A stretch of 64,000 bases of DNA, taken from Epiperipatus broadwayi. Its lineage: Eukaryota > Onychophora > Udeonychophora > Euonychophora > Peripatidae. Within the stretch, counting starts at the first letter, position 1; each line of letters begins with the position of its first letter. The stretch spans positions 233,001 to 297,000 of the forward strand of contig JAQFVV010006503.1 of the NCBI GenBank assembly GCA_028023455.1, read 5' to 3'. Under the pieces are notes generated by a model. That model saw nothing but the letters and a program-made list of their open reading frames with translations. It did no database searches and was not told the DNA's origin. The position numbers and the translations under genes are program-made. Positions 23,897 to 36,200 of this stretch are shown one piece after another.

Positions 23897-26103
23897 CTAA
23901 TTTAACTTTTTACTACTAGTTTTACTAGCTGGTCTCTTAAGAATTGTGGTCACACCACTAGTAGAAGGCTGATTATGCGAATCATCACTTCTATCCCTAT
24001 TTATATCATATTTTACAGATTTCTTAAAATATGAAGACATTCTATCTCTGCCTTTGTACTCAAATCTTCTCTTAAAATCTCCAGAAGATCTCACCCCAGT
24101 ATTAACACTAAGACTTGCCAATGGGTAACTATTCCGATCCTTATTTACCCTAAACCTATTATCCATAGATAATTCCGCTACTTCCAGTGCATCCAAAATT
24201 TCAGAGACTTCTTCAATTGTCCCACGGTCAGCAGCGATTAACAATTGTTCCACATTTTTAGGTAGGTTGTGCCTAACTATCCGGACAATCTGTCCTTCCG
24301 ATAATGGACAAGCAGTCAACGTCTTCAGACGCACCGCTTGATTCCTGAAAAAGCTGGTGTAGCTGCCTTTGCTAACATGGTACTTCTCTTGGGTAATTTG
24401 ATACCGAATGCAATCCTGTTTGTCGGAGTTCCAAAAGCTCCCAACAATAAAACATTTGAAGTCACCATAAGTCATTGGCTTCTCAAACAGGGATTGCCAC
24501 CAATCTTTAGCAACTCCATATAAATGATTGCTACACACGGCCACTTTTTCTTTTTCAGATAAGGAACATATTGAAAACAATTCATCCAAATTGTTTAAAA
24601 ACTCTGAGGATTTTCCATGTATTCCCCTTTAAATGGTTTCCTACTTTCATAAACCTTAGGGCCATTGAATTATTCGCACTTCCCTCATGACTAATCACTT
24701 CTCTAGTCGGTCTATTGTCAATTTCCTTCACAATAGTATTTCCTGACTGATTATTATTATTACTACCTTGCTTAACTAATTCTACATTATTTATTTGTGA
24801 AGAATCAATATAATCCATATATGCCTTACTACTTATTTTCCCTTTAAATACCTCAGATTTTGCATTACTTATACTTTTCATTTCTATCTGATCATATACT
24901 TGCTGAAATTTCCCTTCTAAGTCCATTTGCTCAAGCACTTGCTTTACATATCCTTTTTGTTCTTTTCTAAACTCATCTAAATTCTTGTCTAAAATTTCTT
25001 TATACTTGTCCTTATTCTGTTCTATCATACCTATGTGATCCTTTATATCCTTTTGAATACGCTTTATATTCTCTCCTACTTTCGATCTATATTTATTTTC
25101 ATCGACTCTTTTGACATCTAAACCCTTAAATTTTTCTACTAACTCCTTCTCTATTTCATCTTTTATGTTCCCTCTGGTCTGAACTATGGTACTCCTAACA
25201 TCTTTAATATCTTCATTAATATTACTAACTTGGTTCTTAACTTCACCAATCTCATTATCCACTTTTAATTTATAGTCATCAATTTTTAAAGTTAAATTAT
25301 TATTATTAATTCTACATTGATCAATAGATTCTGCTATTTGATCTTTTAGACTTTTTAATTGTGCTTTCTGAGAATCTGCTATGAAGTTTTCTTTCTAGAA
25401 AATCTTGATTTTTATCCTCAATTTTTAGTATTTCTAATTTTAAAGACTCAACTACTTCTTCATTTTTATCAAATCTTATATCTATACTATCCATTCTATC
25501 TTCCACTTCTTTTTTTAAATTCTTTACAATTGCTTTAATAGAATTACTCTCCTCTTTCATTTCTTCTTTTAAAGAATCTAATTTAATATTATTTTTACTA
25601 CTCTCCTTTTTCATTTCTTCTTTTAAAGACTTATTCTCCTCTTTCATTTCTTCTTTTAAAGAATCTAATTTTAAACTATTTTTATTATTCTCTTTTTCCA
25701 TTTTTTTCATATTTATATTCATATCTTTCATTTCTTCTTTTAAAGACTTATTCTCCTCTTTCATTTCTTTCATTTCTTCTTTTAAAGAATCTAATTTAAT
25801 ATTCGTATTTATATTCATATCTTTCATTGAATTCATAAGACCTTGACTCATTAATTCTATATGTTTCATAACATCAGCTATTGAAAAATTATCTACTCCT
25901 TTCTTAGTTTTTACTAATTCTTTGTCTGCTGTTTTAAAAATTATCTCTTCTTCCTCCTCTATTTCACTATCCATACTTTGAGTATTTTCCACTACTGTTT
26001 CTGAATTTGCTAATTGCTCTATTTCTTTGCTCTCCACACAACTATTATCCTCAACAACAAAATTGGACATTTCAACTTCTAGATCTTTATCCCAATTATT
26101 CAT
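23897..26103 (-). pseudogene. Gag of gypsy-type LTR element, broken by two frameshifts
   Basis: Three minus-strand frames follow one another: 26103-25321 (260 codons), 25262-24582 (226) and 24589-23897 (230). The first two are charged, helix-forming coiled-coil sequence with repeats of KLDSLKEEMKE. The third holds the capsid-like region with the W-W pair (GVAKDWWQSLF) and a helical core ending near ILDALEVAE, as in retrotransposon Gag. Translation of the overlaps shows that 25.38 kb and 24.58 kb are frameshift points, because the sense of the protein continues in the neighbouring frame. No CCHC knuckle is visible. The capsid part aligns by eye with the Gag at 50480-51565 (G-N..., S-EKEKV, W-W, I-R-M/I-V-R-H-x-L-P), so the two LTR elements are related. 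Confidence 0.75.
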
Positions 26104-26311
26104 TTTTATAGTTTTTTTTTAAAATTCAATTCTATTATTATGCAGTATTTATTATCAATATTTTTCAAAATAATTCCCCATCAATCTTCCCATCTCCACT
26201 CAATTCACTTCTACAACTAATCATAAAATAGTATCTTTCAAAACTCTACACTATTGATCATTAAATAACTATATAACTTCCAGTAACAAAATTGTGTCAC
26301 ATCATTTATTT

Positions 26312-26811
26312 NNNNNNNNNNNNNNNNNNNNNNNNNNNNNNNNNNNNNNNNNNNNNNNNNNNNNNNNNNNNNNNNNNNNNNNNNNNNNNNNNNNNNNNNN
26401 NNNNNNNNNNNNNNNNNNNNNNNNNNNNNNNNNNNNNNNNNNNNNNNNNNNNNNNNNNNNNNNNNNNNNNNNNNNNNNNNNNNNNNNNNNNNNNNNNNNN
26501 NNNNNNNNNNNNNNNNNNNNNNNNNNNNNNNNNNNNNNNNNNNNNNNNNNNNNNNNNNNNNNNNNNNNNNNNNNNNNNNNNNNNNNNNNNNNNNNNNNNN
26601 NNNNNNNNNNNNNNNNNNNNNNNNNNNNNNNNNNNNNNNNNNNNNNNNNNNNNNNNNNNNNNNNNNNNNNNNNNNNNNNNNNNNNNNNNNNNNNNNNNNN
26701 NNNNNNNNNNNNNNNNNNNNNNNNNNNNNNNNNNNNNNNNNNNNNNNNNNNNNNNNNNNNNNNNNNNNNNNNNNNNNNNNNNNNNNNNNNNNNNNNNNNN
26801 NNNNNNNNNNN
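26312..26811. other. Assembly gap (500 N)
   Basis: 500 consecutive N. The gap separates the gypsy-type gag from the 3' end of the LINE, so the 5' LTR and primer site of the former may lie in it. Frames crossing it are artefacts. Confidence 1.
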
Positions 26812-27125
26812 AAGAGATTCAAAGAACTTGTTTAATGGTATTAGTATTTTTAATATAAACATGAATATTTTCTTTTATAAATGATTATTCTATAATGCTG
26901 GGTAGGTGGGAATTGGATAATCAGGAAAAGGAAAGAGCAATTAAAGACCAGGTGTCAGCAAAGACTTTACTGGAGGCAAGGAGCTGGTCACATTTCTTGA
27001 TTTTTTTGAGCGTTTGATAGAACAATGGTATGATTTGTGGTGGGGTAATTCCATGAGACTTTTGCATCTCACTATCCATATGGAATAAAGGACAAAGGTA
27101 GAAAGCCTTATTATTGAAAAACCCA

Positions 27126-30100
27126 TTATGAATGGTATTTTCTGAGTGAGAAAATCATATCAGGTCTTATGTTGGAATTGATTATAATTATATCTTTTAG
27201 AGTTTTAAGTCTTGGGCACCGGTGTATAATATGGTCTATGGTTTCATCTTCACGAGCACACAGACCACATATAGGGTCAATGCTGGTAAGACTCTTCGGT
27301 GATAAAGAACCCAATTCGTGGGTAGCACATTAAGATTTATTTTAATGATGAAGTCAAGGAATTTGGGTTCCAGACTCCATCTTTTGAAGTGTGTAATGAG
27401 TCTTTGGTTGGTTATTTTTAGGCTGGTTTTAATGGATTGTTGATTATAGTTGATTATATTGTATGCTTCCCATAAGGTGATTTTTTGGTTAAGGTTAAAG
27501 GATGTTATCGGGTTATAAAGTTGTAGTTGTTGTATTAGGGATGCTATCCATGAACTGGAAGAGGGTGGAGGACGATCTGTCGGTGTAACTTTTTTAATAA
27601 TGTTAGAGTATCCACAGGAGAGGATCAGATTATGTAGAGTGTTGTGGGTTTTCTGTAAAATGATTGCTTGTATTGAGTGGAATGACAGTCCATTGAACCT
27701 GCGTGGTCGTTTGATACCTCGCAAGCTAATAGCAACTGTCCTTTCTCTCCAGAGAAGTTTGGTGCATAATCAGTTAATTTTATTTTGAAACTAATTAGAC
27801 ATTTTAACGAATGGAAGATAATATGAGATTTTTGGCATTATGATCATGTTGAGGAGGCCAACCTTTCCATATAATGAAAGGTATACTCTAGAGAGTGAAG
27901 TGGTGATGGCTTCAGTTGAATGGAGGATTGCATCTTGAATCTCTCTTGCCATTGCAGTTGGAGTTTTGTAGATTGGAAAACCTAGGTATCTTTGGGGTTT
28001 TGCAGAAAAGGGAGAGTTAATTTGTTTACCAGACATTATCTTCCAGATGGAAGATTTGTTAAAATTTATTTGTAGGCCAAGTTTCGCTGTATTTCTGTTT
28101 AATATGTTCATGAGATTAGGAAGGTATTTAATGGTGGGAAGCACAACCATGATGTCATCAATATATGCAAATACATTGAAGCTTTTATTGAGAGAGGGAA
28201 GGAAAATTCCAGGGAGGTTTTTTTCTATATCCATCAGAAGAGGGTTGATGTATGCTGTGAAGAAAAGGGCACTGAGCGGGGATCCTTGAGGGATCGACTT
28301 GTATGGCTTGAAACCTGGTGTGATCTTGCCATCAAGAGAGAGAAAAATCTCTCTGTTGTTGAGCAGATTGCTGATCATCTGTACAATCCCAGCTGGAATG
28401 TCGCATTCCAACAGAATATCCAGAAGGATGTTTATCTGGACTGAATCAAATGCTGCCGCAACATCCAGCTGGACAGCAATAGGTTTTGATTTACAATGTC
28501 CTCTGATGTAATTGAACAGTGCAGTTACATTGGACATAGCATGCGAGGTTGATGATCCCTTTTTTCTGTATTGGTTTGATGAGATATGGCTAAGAATTTG
28601 AGTTTGGATTTGATCTTTAATGACTGACTCAATTATCTTGATAAGCAATGGGGTCATGGAAATTGGCCGGATACTGTTAATGTCGTTTAGTGGTTTTGCT
28701 TTTTTAATAAAAGGCACGAGTGCCACTGGGTAAAGATCTGTTATGTTTCTGTTGCCGGAGGCTAGGTGATCAATCATTTTTTTAATAATTGGCACAGTGA
28801 ATTGACTGAGGTGTTTGAGAAGGAAATTTGGGATGCCATGAAGGCCAGGATGAACGCCGTCAGGGAGAGATGTTATCTTCTTTTTGATTTGGATTTTCAT
28901 GATGCCATGTTTGCCGGAGTCACCAGCATCTAACCAGCTGTTTATAGGAGGAGCTCCATCTTTTTGCATTAATTGGCAGAATTGTTTGCTGATGTGCTGC
29001 ATCATTGGAAAGCCAATAAGATTGGTTCCATTAGTATTAATGGATAAGGGAGTGATTTGTTTTTTATTGTATCCCAGTGCCCATCTGAGATAGTCTCTCG
29101 TCCAGGAGTGTTGTTGTGCTAAGAAACATTTGGCTCTTCTGATGGATATATATTCTGCAAGGGACTTTTGCTTGATTTTGTAGAGATTTTTAAGGAAGAT
29201 AATTTTTTCTGTATTTGTGAAGTTTTGCTGTGATGCTTGAAGTTGTATATTAATGTCTGTTAGGTCATTTAGAAGGCCATTAGGTCCTTTGATTTTCCTG
29301 GTGTGGTGATTTAATATGGACTGAAGTATTCCAATGAAGGAAAACCAGCCCTCCTCAGCAGGCAGGGAAAGGATGTTTATTTTCTGGAATCGGATGTATG
29401 CCTCAGACACTATCGCTTTGGTCATATTTGATTGGGTGATCATGCGCATGGTTTTACCAGGTCCATCAATGGGTGTAGGGATTGCAATAGGTGTAAGTTG
29501 TAAGATTAGAGCCATATGATCAGAGAAAGCAACAGGGGCCAAGGCTGCATCAAGGTTGAAATGGAGGTCTGGGGTGTAGAAAACCAAATCAATCAGGGAC
29601 TTTTTAGTTTTAGTATAGAAAGAGTAGGCTTCAGGAGGGAAGAAACCCTCTCCACACATTAATCTGCGATTTATTAGATGCAAAAATCTCTTGTTGAAGT
29701 CATTGTATGTAGTGTTAAAGTCTCCCAGAAGAATAGTAGGAGAGGCTCTGTTAGCGTTGATGGCATTTAGGATATGGATTATTTTTAGATATTGAGAGGT
29801 GTCTTTGGCTGTATATATATAAGCTATGATGATCGGATAACCCCAATAGTCTATTTCTATGACAATAATATTGGCATCTAGGAATAGAATACTAAAACTG
29901 TTTGGTGGTGTTGACTTGCTGAGAAGAATACCGACTCCACCTGAAGCAGAATGGCCTATGGAAAATTTAGTAAATCCGAGAGCTGAGAGAAGAGATAATA
30001 TTTTATGATCAGTCTTATGGTGATATTTAGTTTCACCCATAAGAAGTATATGAGGGGAGCAGAGCGAGAGCCAGTTTTTAATAGCTAGAACTCTATCAAT

Positions 30101-30145
30101 TGAGTTGATGCCGTGAATATTAATGCCAGCAATTTTGCAGAACAT
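27126..30145 (-). pseudogene. LINE ORF2: APE endonuclease - reverse transcriptase - zinc finger, broken late
   Basis: Starts MFCKIAGINIHG at 30145 and is open for 784 codons to 27791. Endonuclease motifs are seen in order: NIHG, GET, GGVGILL, LLGDFN and SDHMAL. RT motifs follow: RPISMTPLL, QLDVAAAFDSV, PQGSPLSALFF, AYIDDIM (the catalytic Y-x-D-D; LINEs more often have F/Y-A-D-D) and YLGFPIY. The TAG at 27791 and a TGA six codons later lie in the same frame as the continuing coding sequence. Around 27300 a frameshift leads into CGLCAREDETIDHIIHRC, a C-C-H-C finger of the zf-RVT type. A possible last segment reaches 26941. The first 784 codons look intact, so decay is recent. It would make the cDNA-copying protein acting at the nicked target. 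Confidence 0.8.
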
Positions 30146-30151
30146 GATAGA

Positions 30152-32782
30152 TTAATCCAAACCGTCCTCAGCAAAGTGTACCAAGTCAATGTGGGGCATC
30201 TCCATGTTAATGAGTTCTGATGTTGTTTGGAAATCAGAGTCTTGTGATTGAACTTGTGGATGGATTGGTGATATATTTGTTGGTTGAGGAAACGCATCCA
30301 TGAAGTCTTCGGTGTCTGATGAAGTAGTGTAATCTGTCTGAGATTCGTCAGATGGATCAATGGTATCGATGGTTATAGGATCCATGGTTTTCCTCTTTTT
30401 TTCTATGGATTTGTGAAGCTTTGTGCTGGATATATCTGAGATTTGTTTGCTAGCGGGTGGTGGTGAATAATGTATTGGATGGGAGCTGTCATCATCAGAG
30501 CTTGATTTATCTGAGCGAATTGATTTTCTTTTAATTTTCTTATTTGTATTTTGGGTATTTGTTGTGTTGGTTTCTGGGGTTTTTTTAAGTTTAGTAGTGT
30601 TGTTTTCTTTTTCCTGTACTTTTGATGAAAGTGTTTTTTTATTGTTATAAGAATTTGGTTTAAATTTTAGATCTGAGTCATTTTCGGTTTGCTGTAACTG
30701 TTGTGAAACATTAATTATGCTGACTTTTGGGTTGAGTGTTTGATAAGTCTTTTCATCTGGATGGTTGATTACTGCAGGCATTGAAGAATTGAGGACAGTT
30801 TGTGGATCACTTTGTTTAGGTTTATTAGACTTAGCTGGCACGAATGATGAAGCATCATTGGTTTTAAGCTGGGTGGGAGTTGTTATAGCTGAATTGTTTT
30901 GAAATTTTTTAAGTGTATTTTCTTCATCGCCTGGGTTTTCCTTGCTCTCGTTAGATGGTTTGGTCATATTGTCTTCTTTTGTAGAAAGAGTTTGGCCTAG
31001 CATTGTTTCTCGGGGATTAGTACAATATGTATCTAATGAATGATCTTGAGTATTATTGGTTTGAGAGATTGGTTTAGTAGCAGTATATGTTATTGCTTGG
31101 TTCTCTGATTCACTACTATTAGTGTAGAGGTTGGTGTTTGTTCTTTCTTGAAGATTTTCATTTTGAAAGATAGGTTTGGATGGAGGATTTATTTGAGTCA
31201 GATTGTCTGGGTTTGTGAGGTTGCTGTTTGAATTAGTCCCATGTGGTGATTGTCTATTTAAGGATGTGATAGCCGTATTAATAGGTCTACCAGGGCATCT
31301 GTGAACTTTATTCTTTTTAATACCACAGTGTATGCATATTCTTGCTGCACAATCTTTAATAAGGTGTGTTCTTTGAAGGCAGAAGAAACATTGTGGCTGT
31401 ACTCCCCTGAAGGTCAAAACCATAGGAGAGCCTCTTGCAGTAATAATGGTGGGTATGTCAGTGGGTATAATGTTTTTCTTTAAAGTAAGTGTGAAGACAA
31501 CTGTATTGGACAGAATTTGATCTTCGAAGTGAGGGTTTAGTAAGTGTTTAAATTTACTAATTGAACCATAATTAATAAGGATGTCTTGTAGTTCTTGTTC
31601 TTTCAAATGGGCAAGGCAGTTTTGAATTCTGCCAGATAGTGTAACTGGACGGTTCATATCTATGGAGCAAAGTATATAATTTCCCAAAGATCGGTAGTTA
31701 TTTTTAAAGTTCATACGGTCCGCCCACGTTTTAAACTCAACGATAACATAGCGGTCATTGGGATGATTAAGGATCATGTGAATGCCTCTGCCTAATTGAT
31801 TTTGATTGATTAGACTGTATAATTGTTCTAGAGGGAACTTATATAACGCACATTGTTGATTTGTTATGGCTAAGATTAACGACTTATCGCTGTAGTAGTT
31901 TGTAAACGATTTATACAGAGTGTTGGGAATCGTTTTGTTAAACTCGTTATTTATTTTTAGGAACATGTCATCATTAAGATCGTTTATATTAAATGAGACA
32001 TTTTCTAGAGTGTTTGATTCTTGTTCTGTGTCTAATTCTGAGATATTCAAATATAGTTCATTGAAATTATCGGCCTTAATATTTTCGGAGATTCTCTCAG
32101 AATTTTTAGACCTTACGATATTTGCGTACGTAGTGGAATTTTTCAATATTGGAAATGAGGAAATTGGTTTAGATTGCAAGTTGGCTGATGTAGCAATGGA
32201 TTGTTCTGTGCTATAATCTTTGTTTGTTTTGGAATGAGGTTTATTAGTTTTAAAATTTATTTCTTCTTTTTGATTTTTAAATTTACTGTTGACAAACTGT
32301 AATGTGACAGCGCTGGTTTTGTCGACCTCTGGTGGAAAAGTTTTAACTTTAAAAAATTCGCCGATATCATCTTGTTGGAAATTTTGTCTATTATTTTCAG
32401 ATATGGTTTTCGGGGTATTATAGGGCAAAGAAAATTGCTCATTAGAGTCTTCTGCGGGAGCGTAAAATCTTCGGAGAGGAGATGATTGGTTTTTGCTTGT
32501 ATTGTTAAGGATTTCAATAGTTTCGCTTGATGAGATATTTATGCTATTGTTTATATTAGGGGTAAGTAGAATATTTTCTAAACTTTTGTTGATATTTGCG
32601 ATGGTGTTTTCATTTGATTTATTGGTTTGTGGGTTTTTATTTGTAGTAGAAGTTAGTTTAGTTGCATTTAGATTAGATCTAAGGCTATAATATTTACGAC
32701 CGATGGCTGCTTTGCTAGGTTGAATGCTGAGATCGGGGTTAACATTAATTTGAGAATTATCGATTATATTATCACTTTCCAT
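30152..32782 (-). CDS. LINE ORF1: nucleic-acid binding protein with CCHC knuckles
   Basis: An intact frame of 876 codons. The N-terminal third is Asn/Ser/Thr-rich and disordered. Around residues 330-420 lies a folded, RRM-like stretch (HPNDRYVIVEFKTWADRMN). Two cysteine knuckles follow near residues 470-500 (CFFCLQRTHLIKDC, then CIHCGIKKNKVHRC), as in ORF1 of Tx1/I-like LINEs. The last 350 residues are low complexity with basic patches. It probably coats element RNA. It lies six bases upstream of ORF2 and in the same frame: GAT TAA TCT ATC ATG. Termination-reinitiation or stop readthrough could therefore supply ORF2. Its length is large for an ORF1 protein. Confidence 0.8.
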   Translation of the reverse strand: MESDNIIDNSQINVNPDLSIQPSKAAIGRKYYSLRSNLNATKLTSTTNKNPQTNKSNENTIANINKSLENILLTPNINNSINISSSETIEILNNTSKNQSSPLRRFYAPAEDSNEQFSLPYNTPKTISENNRQNFQQDDIGEFFKVKTFPPEVDKTSAVTLQFVNSKFKNQKEEINFKTNKPHSKTNKDYSTEQSIATSANLQSKPISSFPILKNSTTYANIVRSKNSERISENIKADNFNELYLNISELDTEQESNTLENVSFNINDLNDDMFLKINNEFNKTIPNTLYKSFTNYYSDKSLILAITNQQCALYKFPLEQLYSLINQNQLGRGIHMILNHPNDRYVIVEFKTWADRMNFKNNYRSLGNYILCSIDMNRPVTLSGRIQNCLAHLKEQELQDILINYGSISKFKHLLNPHFEDQILSNTVVFTLTLKKNIIPTDIPTIITARGSPMVLTFRGVQPQCFFCLQRTHLIKDCAARICIHCGIKKNKVHRCPGRPINTAITSLNRQSPHGTNSNSNLTNPDNLTQINPPSKPIFQNENLQERTNTNLYTNSSESENQAITYTATKPISQTNNTQDHSLDTYCTNPRETMLGQTLSTKEDNMTKPSNESKENPGDEENTLKKFQNNSAITTPTQLKTNDASSFVPAKSNKPKQSDPQTVLNSSMPAVINHPDEKTYQTLNPKVSIINVSQQLQQTENDSDLKFKPNSYNNKKTLSSKVQEKENNTTKLKKTPETNTTNTQNTNKKIKRKSIRSDKSSSDDDSSHPIHYSPPPASKQISDISSTKLHKSIEKKRKTMDPITIDTIDPSDESQTDYTTSSDTEDFMDAFPQPTNISPIHPQVQSQDSDFQTTSELINMEMPHIDLVHFAEDGLD

Positions 32783-32935
32783 AATAAATAATGTTTAAAA
32801 CCGACTTACCTTGAATAAAAGACGTAAAGGTAAGGGGACAATCGTCCCTGTCTTCTTGAAACTGAATCGCAAAGGGACGCTTTTAATAAGACCAGTTGCA
32901 AAGATGGCTGCCAAAAGCGGAAGTCTTCATTCACA

Positions 32936-33248
32936 TACATTCAATTTAACAACATCTATATGTTTATCTTTATATATGCACAACTCTAGCAGATAATTAG
33001 TTTGAAATCAAAGTATTAAATGTTTCAATACATTAATAACATTCCACAAGTCACATATCCATGTATATTTTATAATTGAATTCAACAATTGTATTTATTT
33101 AACCAAAGAATAATAAATTAAATAAAGCAACAAAAAATTAAACTTATTTCTATCAAATATTTTAAAAAACATTCTAGGATGCACATTTAATATTTTACTA
33201 AATTAATCAGGTATTTTATTTTTAAAATCTATTAAAATTTTCTGCCAA
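32936..33248. other. AT-rich spacer
   Basis: No gene was found; it separates the LINE 5' end from the RTE 3' end. Confidence 0.6.
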
Positions 33249-36200
33249 TCATCATCATCATTATCAACCATTATCAATCCACTGCAGGATGAAGGTCTCT
33301 CCAAGTTTAATCCATCTTCTCTGATCTTCAGCTTCTCTTCTCCACATCACCCCTGCACACTTTCTTATTTCATCCATCCATCTCACATGTGGTCTCTTTC
33401 TGGGTCTTTTACAATCTCTTGGAATCCAGTTTAAAATTTCAATTGTCCATCTATTATCATCTCTTCTAGCAATATGTCCAGCCCAACTCCACTTCAATCT
33501 TTTAATTTTTTCAATGAGGTCAGTAACACCCGTTTGTTCTCTTACCCATACATTGCATTTTCGATCTCTTCTTGTTACTCCCAACATACATCTCTCCATA
33601 CTTCTTTGAGTGGTCTGAAGTCTCTGTATTGCTCTTCTATTAAGTGTCCAAGTCTCAGATCCATAAGTAAGAACTGGCAAAACACATTTATTAAAAACCT
33701 TCCTTTTTCAAACACATAGGCATATTTCCTTTTAGTATCAAGTTATTTCTACCAAAAGCACTCCAACCAAGTTTAATTCTATGATTAATTTCTTCCATTA
33801 TGTTTCCATCTGTATTAATAATCTGACCAAGTTATTTGTAACTGTTAACTTCTTCTAATTCATCATAATCAATCTTTATTTTCATATTTTGAGCAAATCG
33901 ATTAAACATTACTTTAGTCTTTTTAACATTTATCTTTAGTCCTACTTTCCTACTTTCATCTGATAATTCCTGCAACATATCCTGCAGCTCTGAAGCATTA
34001 TTTGCAAAAACAACTACATCATCTGCGAAATCTAAATGACTTAAATAATCTCCATTTACTTTCACTCCTTTAGTTTCCCATTTTAATCCACAAAATACTT
34101 CTTGCAGCACTGCTGTAAAAAGTTTTGGAGATATGGAGTCACCTTGTCTTACACCTTTCTCAATGTTGACTTTCCCAGTATCATTATGTAATCTAATTGT
34201 TGCTGTTGCATTTTTATAAATATTCTTCAAAATATGACAATATCCTGGATCTATACCTTGATGATCCAATGCTTTAATCACTGAAGAAATGTTTATAGAA
34301 TCAAATGCCTTTTCATAATCTACAAATCCAAAACATAATGACAACTCATATTCATTTGACCTTTCTATAACTTCTCTCAACACCTGGATATGATCTATTG
34401 TACTAAAACCACTTTTAAATCCAGCTTGTTCTCTTGGTTGGTGGAAATCCAATGTTCTCTGTAGACGAGTTGTAATTATCTTGGTAAAATTTTTATATAA
34501 AACTGATAAAAGGCTAATAGGTCTGTAATTTCTAATATCTTCTTTATCACCTTTTTAAAATATTAATATTATTACTGCATTCTTCCAATCATCCGGTACA
34601 TCTTTATCATTTAGACATTTGGTATATAACTTTGCTAAAATTTTTTCTATTTCTTCTCCTGCTCCTTTTAATATATCAATTATAATTCCATCATTACCTG
34701 GACCCTTTCCCTTTTTCATACATTTAATTGCATGTCTCACTTCTTCATTTAAAATTCTGGGCAATTCAGAAGATGGAATAGATATAGGAGGTACTTGTTC
34801 TTTATTACTATATAATTCTTGATAAAAATTTTCTACCAATTTCATGATGTCATCTCTCTTTTTAGTAACAATTCCATCTTTTTTTCTTATTGCAGATATA
34901 AATTTCCTACCAATACCAAAATGTTGTTTTACATTCTTAAGACTTTTATTTTCTTCTACAGCTTTCCTTGCTAGTTCACAATTATACTTTCTTATATCAT
35001 TTTCAACTCTTTTCCGCACCATTTTACAAAATTCGAGATATTCAATTCTTTTTAATGCATCATTTTTGTATATCTTCATATTCCTTCTTTTCTTCATAAA
35101 TTCTCTAGTCTCAGTAGAAATTTTATTGGTCAATTGCTGCTTTTTTCTACCAGCTATCTTTGTTGCAGTTTTTAAAAGTGTATCAGTTATTTTCATATTA
35201 ATTTCATTCAAATCTGAATTATGCTCAAAATCTACTAATACTTGAAACCGATTTCTAAGTTCTAATTTAAATTCATTAGAATGTTTCTGAAGATTAGGAA
35301 TATCAACTGTAAATATTGTTTTTCTTAATAATTTTTGTCTCTCTAGTTTCACATTAACACGTATCTTACACCTTACTAATCGATGATCACTTCCTGTGTT
35401 AAATTTATTAAGAACATTGCAATCTTGAAATATGTATTTCCTATTAGTCAAAATATAATCCAATTCTGCTGTACCTTCATTTGGATGCTTCCATGTCCAT
35501 TTCCTTTTAACATTTTTCTCAAAAAAAGAATTCATAATATAAAGTTTTTCTTTTTCTGCAAACTCCACAAGTCTATGTCCTCTCTCATTTCTATTACCAT
35601 AACCAAAATTACCTACAGCACTTTCATCTTTCATTTGTTTACCAATTCTAGCATTAAAGTCTCCCATAACGATTTTAAAATGTTGTTTACTCTGATCAAA
35701 AGCCTTTTGTACATCCATATAAAAATCTTCTACTACTTCATCACTATGAGAACTTGTTGGGGCATAAACCTGAATTATCTGCATTTGATATCTGCTATTA
35801 AGTTGTATAACTAATCTTGCCACTCTGTCTGGTACACCATCAATCTCCACAATATTGTTCTTCCACTTTTTATTTATAATGAATCCTACTCCACTTGTAT
35901 TTCCAATTATTGTGCCTTTATAATAGAGTATATGTCCACTTTTTAAATCAATTGTCTCTTCACCTTTTCTTCTAACTTCACAAAGTCCAATAATGTCCCA
36001 TTTAATATAAGAGAGTTCTTCTTCTAATTCTTGCAATCTTCCTTCACTTGAAAGTGATCTGCAGTTGTAAGTACCTAAATAAAAAGTCATCATCAAATGG
36101 CAGCCTGGGTCCGCAATCAGGGGATTCTTAGCACCCTCCGCCTTCAGCCACCAACCGCTGCCTTGGTTGGTGACTTTACAGCCTCCTGGGAATAAGGGCC

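Larger units (their letters stand above)
26890..32935 (-). mobile_element. Near full-length Tx1/L1-like LINE
   Basis: A minus-strand non-LTR retrotransposon: a GC-richer 5' region (about 32800-32935), ORF1 (32782-30152), ORF2 (30145 to about 26941) and a 3' end close to the gap. APE-type endonuclease, reverse transcriptase with YLGFPIY downstream of the catalytic motif, and a C-terminal CCHC finger fit the L1/Tx1 group best; clade assignment is tentative. The 3' tail and target site cannot be fixed because of the neighbouring gap. Confidence 0.75.

Noticed and set aside
26238-26884. Four long frames over the N run
   Set aside because: Their bodies are unknown residues from the 500-base assembly gap.
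30145-32782. Host gene for the 876-codon frame
   Set aside because: Two CCHC knuckles and immediate linkage to an APE-RT frame identify it as LINE ORF1.
34619-35814. Plus-strand frames of 67-143 codons
   Set aside because: They are antisense shadows of the RTE coding region on minus.
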